From a bacterium (lineage in GTDB: Bacteria > CSSED10-310 > JAJRTK01), in the NCBI GenBank assembly GCA_024278345.1, contig JAJRTK010000387.1:1-8920 (forward strand): DNA of 8,920 nt. The letters are read 5' to 3'. Positions within the stretch are counted from its first letter, which is position 1, and the number at the start of each line of letters is the position of its first letter. Below, piece after piece: positions 5,917 to 8,920 of the stretch. The translations under genes and the position numbers were made by a program. The notes beneath the pieces are model-generated. The model saw only the letters and a list, made by a program, of their open reading frames with translations. It made no database searches and was not told the DNA's origin.

Positions 5917-6660
5917 ATGGAATTCAACGAACTCATCCTCAAGGAAGTCATCGCGAAAGGTATTTTGGGCGAAAAACCTTGGGACGAAATCGAGGAAAAA
6001 TACCTCGTGATCAACCTGGGGATCTCGGCAAATTTCGAAGAGCTCCTCGAAGACACGACCAGAGAGGGAAGCCTGACATTTGGGACCTATGAAGGGGTTC
6101 CGGTGGCGGTGACGACGATCTTTCCGGGAACCCTGTCACTAGAGTTCATGATGAACGTGATCGCCAAGACAAAGGTGGAATACGTCTTTGGAATTGGAGC
6201 GGTGGGCGCATTGCAGGATCAGGTGCAGATTGGGCATATTCTGCTTCCGATCCAGTCGTTCCGGGGCGAGGGAATGACGGACTACTACGCTCCCAAGAAT
6301 GTTCCGGCCAAACCGGATGAGTTAGTGTACAAAGAGCTTGTGAGCAAGCTTGCCATGCAAGACATTGGCTACCATGTTGGCAAGTGCTTTACGACCTCGT
6401 CGATCTGCACGGAGAACGATGAGTTCATTGGAGGTCTGGTCAAGGACAACTACTTGGGCGTGGATAGTGAAACCGCGGCGCTCTTCATTTTGGCCCGGAC
6501 ATTCGGCATCAAATCGGTAGCTCTGCTCGTTGCCTCAGACCATCCGGCGAAAAAGATTCTGGCGGTAGAATCGAAGGACTACCAGATCGCCTATGGAGAA
6601 GGCCTGGAGCGAGCATCACAGATCGTCGGTGAGACCATCGTGGCTCTCCACCAAGGTTAA
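5917..6660 (+). CDS. Nucleoside phosphorylase-family (PNP/UDP) protein
   Basis: Members of this family split nucleosides to base and pentose-1-phosphate (phosphorylases), or hydrolyse them (MTA/SAH or futalosine nucleosidases). The 247-aa product has the family's length and order of motifs: EGVPVAVTT, the glycine-rich FGIGAVGALQ (91-99), VQIGHILLPIQSFRGEGMTDYY (RGEG at 116-119), FTTSSICTEND, VDSETAALF (Glu185, equivalent to the ribose-contacting Glu of MES/MEA motifs) and SDH (Asp208, position of the base-protonating Asp in PNPs). The RGEG...YY and TTSSICTE blocks resemble uridine/purine phosphorylases of the Udp group. Oddly, the loop that reads RVG in phosphorylases reads FGIG here, so the usual phosphate-binding Arg is absent, and no GDPxR motif is seen near the N-terminus. 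Substrate, and whether it is a phosphorylase or a hydrolase, are therefore open. ATG 5917 is supported by AGGAGGG. No pathway neighbours are visible. Confidence 0.85.
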   Translation: MEFNELILKEVIAKGILGEKPWDEIEEKYLVINLGISANFEELLEDTTREGSLTFGTYEGVPVAVTTIFPGTLSLEFMMNVIAKTKVEYVFGIGAVGALQDQVQIGHILLPIQSFRGEGMTDYYAPKNVPAKPDELVYKELVSKLAMQDIGYHVGKCFTTSSICTENDEFIGGLVKDNYLGVDSETAALFILARTFGIKSVALLVASDHPAKKILAVESKDYQIAYGEGLERASQIVGETIVALHQG

Positions 6661-6677
6661 TACGGCCTAATACGGCC
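6658..6677. repeat. Tandem decamer TAATACGGCC x2 overlapping a stop codon
   Basis: Two perfect adjacent copies of TAATACGGCC; the first contains the TAA stop of the phosphorylase gene (6658-6660). It looks like a recent slippage duplication. Confidence 0.7.
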
Positions 6678-6701
6678 AGCCGGACCCAAGGATGCAGGAT
6701 T

Positions 6702-6740
6702 CGGCGCCCGGCGGGCGTTTTCTCCGCCCGGTGGGCGCCG
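6702..6740 (+). terminator. GC-rich hairpin after the phosphorylase gene, no U-tract
   Basis: Arms 6702-6717 and 6725-6740 pair over 16 positions with one mismatch and one G-T wobble, with loop TTTTCTC. It lies 41 bases after the stop and could stop transcription or protect the 3' end. No T run follows, so it is not a canonical intrinsic terminator. The core GGCGCCCGGCGGGCG...CGCCC..GGGCGCC also resembles dispersed GC palindromes, so a repeat is an equal alternative. Confidence 0.45.
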
Positions 6741-6801
6741 TAACCGCGTGATCGAGTAGTTGGTTCGACTAGGCTTCGTGAGCTTTGGCTCATTTGAGAA
6801 A

Positions 6802-7185
6802 ATGCAGACCTTTCTTGGTGATGAAAAGGAAGAACAGCGGCGACTCTCGTCTCTCCGCTCCATTGCGTTAGCGGGGGCTTGGGGCTGGTTAGCGGGTGCG
6901 GTGATCGGCTATTTGCTGGGTGGATATGGCGGTCTTCTGGTAGGGATGTTCTTGGGTTCCGTCTTATTTGCTATGAAGGCAATTCTGGGTGTCAAAGGCA
7001 GACAATGGCGACACCAGGAGTCAAAGCCCAAGGGCGAAATCCAAGATCCGGCACCGGAAACTGGAGAATCAAGCCCCAATAAGGCGACTACCGGCCAAGG
7101 CGCGGTGTTGGCTAGGAAGAGGGTTTCCCGCCGCGGTCGGCGAGCGCAGCACGTGAGAAACAGAGGAGGAGGGCCGGCGGAATGA
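6802..7185 (+). CDS. Small glycine-zipper membrane protein, unrecognised family
   Basis: I do not recognise a named family. The 127-aa product has a charged N-terminus (DEKEEQRR, 7-14), a hydrophobic glycine-rich segment (20-62) long enough for two membrane helices with a tight turn near LLGGYGG, and a hydrophilic Lys/Arg-rich tail ending in RRGRRAQHVRNRGGG. Glycines stand at 28, 32, 36, 40, 44, 48 and 52, exactly every fourth residue, which is a glycine zipper known to favour close helix packing or oligomer formation. The start is not certain: ATG 6802 has only a weak GAG upstream, and an in-frame TTG at 6760 would add 14 residues. Its stop overlaps the next start as ATGA, so it is very likely translated with the substrate-binding lipoprotein that follows. 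A membrane role is inferred. Confidence 0.7.
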   Translation: MQTFLGDEKEEQRRLSSLRSIALAGAWGWLAGAVIGYLLGGYGGLLVGMFLGSVLFAMKAILGVKGRQWRHQESKPKGEIQDPAPETGESSPNKATTGQGAVLARKRVSRRGRRAQHVRNRGGGPAE

Positions 7186-8750
7186 AACGGACAAATCGGC
7201 AGTATCAGGTTTTCTGCATTCTGCTGTCAGCCTCCGTGGCATGGAGTGCCGTTGGATGCGGCTCCGGTGGCTGTGGGCGTCAGGATCGGGCTAAAGATGT
7301 TCTCCGGGTAGGTATCGAGTCCCGGCCATCGACGTTGGACCCGCGGCACTCCACTGATGCCGCAGCATCGAGGATCGGCGAACTCATCTTCTCAAGGCTC
7401 GTGAAATACGACCGGAATTTCGAGATCATTCCCGACGCCGCCCATAAGTGGGAAATCTCCAAGGATGGCCTGACCTACCGATTCCATCTACGGTCCGGCA
7501 TCCGTTTTCACAATGGTTCCGATCTGACAGCCCGGGATGTTGCTTTCACCTTCAACAGTATTCGCGATGCGAAAACCGGGTCGGTCAAACGACAGATCTA
7601 CGATGTCATCAAGCGCATCGAGATCGAATCCCCGTTGACAGTGACGTTTCATCTCAAGGAGCCGTACGCCCCCTTTCTCACGGATGCGATCCTTGGGATT
7701 CTCCCCGAAGAGACTGACGAAAAAGGGATCGATGCCGCCCGCCTTCCCGTGGGAAGCGGACCTTTCCGGATTGTTGCAAACGAGTCGGGAGGCCGGGTCA
7801 CGTTGAAGCGCTTCGAAGATTACTTCGGCAAAGAGGCTGGCGTGGCCGGAATCGACTTCCGGTACATCGCGGAAGACACCCTGCGAATCCTCGAGCTTCG
7901 GAAGGGCACACTGGACCTCATCCAAAATGACCTGACCCCCGAGCTCCTCCCGGGTCTTCGGAGCGATCCCAACATCCGAGTCATCACGGCGCCGGGAGTC
8001 AACTACTCCTACCTGGGGATGAATTTGCGGGATCCAATCCTGTCCAAGCTCCCAGTTCGCCAAGCCATCGGTCATGCTATCGACCGGGATACGATCTTGG
8101 AATTCGTGCTACGGGATTCGGCAAGTAAGGCCGAAACGATCCTGGGACCCGGCAACTGGGCTCACGACCCCGAAATTCGCGGCCCCGCGTATGATCCGGA
8201 GAAGGCGCGGCGCCTGCTAGACGAAGCCGGCTACCCCGACCCCGACGGCGACGGGCCAAGGAAGCGAATGAATCTGGTTTACAAGACCTCGACCAACAAG
8301 CTGCGGCTCCGCATCGCGGAGGTCATCCGCAGGAATCTGGATGCCGTCAGCATTGGCATGAGGATCGAGTCCTACGAATTTCCAACCTTCTTCGGCGACA
8401 TCAAGAAGGGGAATTTCCAGCTTTATTCCCTGACCTGGGTTGGCATTTCGGAGCCGAATATTCTTTTCGCCATCTTCCATTCCAGCGCCCCCCCGCCCGA
8501 CGGATACAATCGTGTTTTCTACGCCAACGCCAAGGTTGACGCCCTGCTGGAACAAGCCAGGAGAGAGGTTGACCAAGAGCAGAGAAAAAAACTCTACAGG
8601 CAGGTGCAGGTTCAGCTTGCGAAGGACTTACCCTACATCAGCCTGTGGTACACGAATAATATCGCCTGCATGAGGTCAAGGGTGAAGGGCTTTCAGCTCT
8701 ACCCGGCGGGCAACTACTATACTCTGGCGAATGTAACACTGGAGGATTGA
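7182..8750 (+). CDS. ABC transporter substrate-binding lipoprotein, family 5 (peptide/oligopeptide type)
   Basis: This is an extracytoplasmic solute receptor that should hand peptides, or another family-5 ligand such as nickel or glycosides, to a Dpp/Opp-like permease. The 522-aa product has a lipoprotein signal with lipobox AVGC (Cys26), followed by a Cys/Gly-rich tether (GSGGCGRQ). The SBP_bac_5 domain runs from about residue 68 to about 440: LRVGIESRPSTLDPRHSTD, IPDAAHKWEISKDGLTYRFHLRSGIRFHNG, LTARDVAFTFNSIRD, VRQAIGHAIDRDTIL, and the characteristic AGYPDPDGDGP. The tail (YNRVFYANAKVDALLEQARRE...LPYISLWYTNNI) is typical and complete, so the gene is full length. GAGGAGGAGGG upstream of ATG 7182 is a strong ribosome binding site, and the start overlaps the previous stop. 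No permease or ATPase follows in the remaining 170 bases. The ligand cannot be predicted. Confidence 0.93.
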   Translation: MKRTNRQYQVFCILLSASVAWSAVGCGSGGCGRQDRAKDVLRVGIESRPSTLDPRHSTDAAASRIGELIFSRLVKYDRNFEIIPDAAHKWEISKDGLTYRFHLRSGIRFHNGSDLTARDVAFTFNSIRDAKTGSVKRQIYDVIKRIEIESPLTVTFHLKEPYAPFLTDAILGILPEETDEKGIDAARLPVGSGPFRIVANESGGRVTLKRFEDYFGKEAGVAGIDFRYIAEDTLRILELRKGTLDLIQNDLTPELLPGLRSDPNIRVITAPGVNYSYLGMNLRDPILSKLPVRQAIGHAIDRDTILEFVLRDSASKAETILGPGNWAHDPEIRGPAYDPEKARRLLDEAGYPDPDGDGPRKRMNLVYKTSTNKLRLRIAEVIRRNLDAVSIGMRIESYEFPTFFGDIKKGNFQLYSLTWVGISEPNILFAIFHSSAPPPDGYNRVFYANAKVDALLEQARREVDQEQRKKLYRQVQVQLAKDLPYISLWYTNNIACMRSRVKGFQLYPAGNYYTLANVTLED

Positions 8751-8920
8751 GCCCCTGCGAGTGGCGGCCATCCACAGAACGGGTATCCACGCAAGGCGGG
8801 ACATTCCCGGGACTGTGGAATCGCAAGCGTCCGGGCAACGCCTCGCTGTCGCTCGGCGGTGGTCCGGGGACGCTGTCCCCCGTCCCCTGGCAGGACTTCG
8901 CCCTGCACCCACCAGGGAGC
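8751..8920. other. Non-coding 3' flank with GC hairpin
   Basis: No gene is visible to the window edge. The stretch holds GGGGAC-GCT-GTCCCC (8866-8880), a perfect 6-bp stem followed by further C-rich sequence but no T run. It might help end transcription of the lipoprotein gene, or belong to a dispersed repeat of the GGGGACGCTGTCCCC type. The minus-strand open frames here are of low complexity and unsupported. Confidence 0.4.

Noticed and set aside
1-8920. CRISPR array, tRNA, rRNA, transposase or toxin-antitoxin pair
   Set aside because: No regularly spaced repeats, no cloverleaf or rRNA signature and no transposase or toxin motifs were seen on either strand.

Overview
The window comes from a Gram-negative (diderm) bacterium of moderately high GC. 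It carries four consecutive genes of the Tol-Pal cell-envelope complex, three separate proteins with lipoprotein signals, and one protein with an ordinary Sec signal peptide. The lineage cannot be fixed from this sequence. A lipoprotein form of the CpoB/YbgF protein and a DUF6600 protein next to Tol-Pal fit Acidobacteriota, Methylomirabilota or Desulfobacterota-like groups better than Enterobacteria, but this is only an impression.

Layout. Positions 1-222 are non-coding, with several small palindromes. Positions 223-3838 are a tight plus-strand operon: a TolA/TonB-type energy transducer, TolB, Pal and a CpoB/YbgF-like lipoprotein. Its gaps are 7, about 53 and 25 bases. No tolQ or tolR is present, so the motor genes must lie upstream of position 1 or elsewhere. 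A 46-base perfect palindrome followed by TTTT (3882-3929) closes the operon. A minus-strand gene converges on it (3947-5191) and encodes an exported DUF6600 protein with an acidic tyrosine-rich N-terminus and a very basic tail. Positions 5192-5916 hold no convincing gene, but contain an imperfect palindrome of about 166 bases (5603-5768) that resembles a MITE or a structured RNA. A nucleoside phosphorylase-family gene follows (5917-6660), then a tandem decamer and a GC-rich hairpin. The last unit is a small glycine-zipper membrane protein (6802-7185) that overlaps by ATGA the start of a family-5 ABC substrate-binding lipoprotein (7182-8750). The final 170 bases are non-coding, with a short GC hairpin.

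How the genes work together. TolA would span the periplasm and couple the inner-membrane proton motor to TolB and Pal, which holds the outer membrane to peptidoglycan. CpoB links this constriction machinery to peptidoglycan synthesis. The DUF6600 protein is also exported and may act in the same compartment, but nothing in the sequence ties it functionally to Tol-Pal. The substrate-binding lipoprotein would deliver peptides or similar solutes to a permease that is not encoded here. Most of the window is ordinary housekeeping envelope biology. The least explained items are the large palindrome, the seven-glycine zipper protein, the bipolar DUF6600 protein, and the phosphorylase homologue without the usual phosphate-binding arginine.
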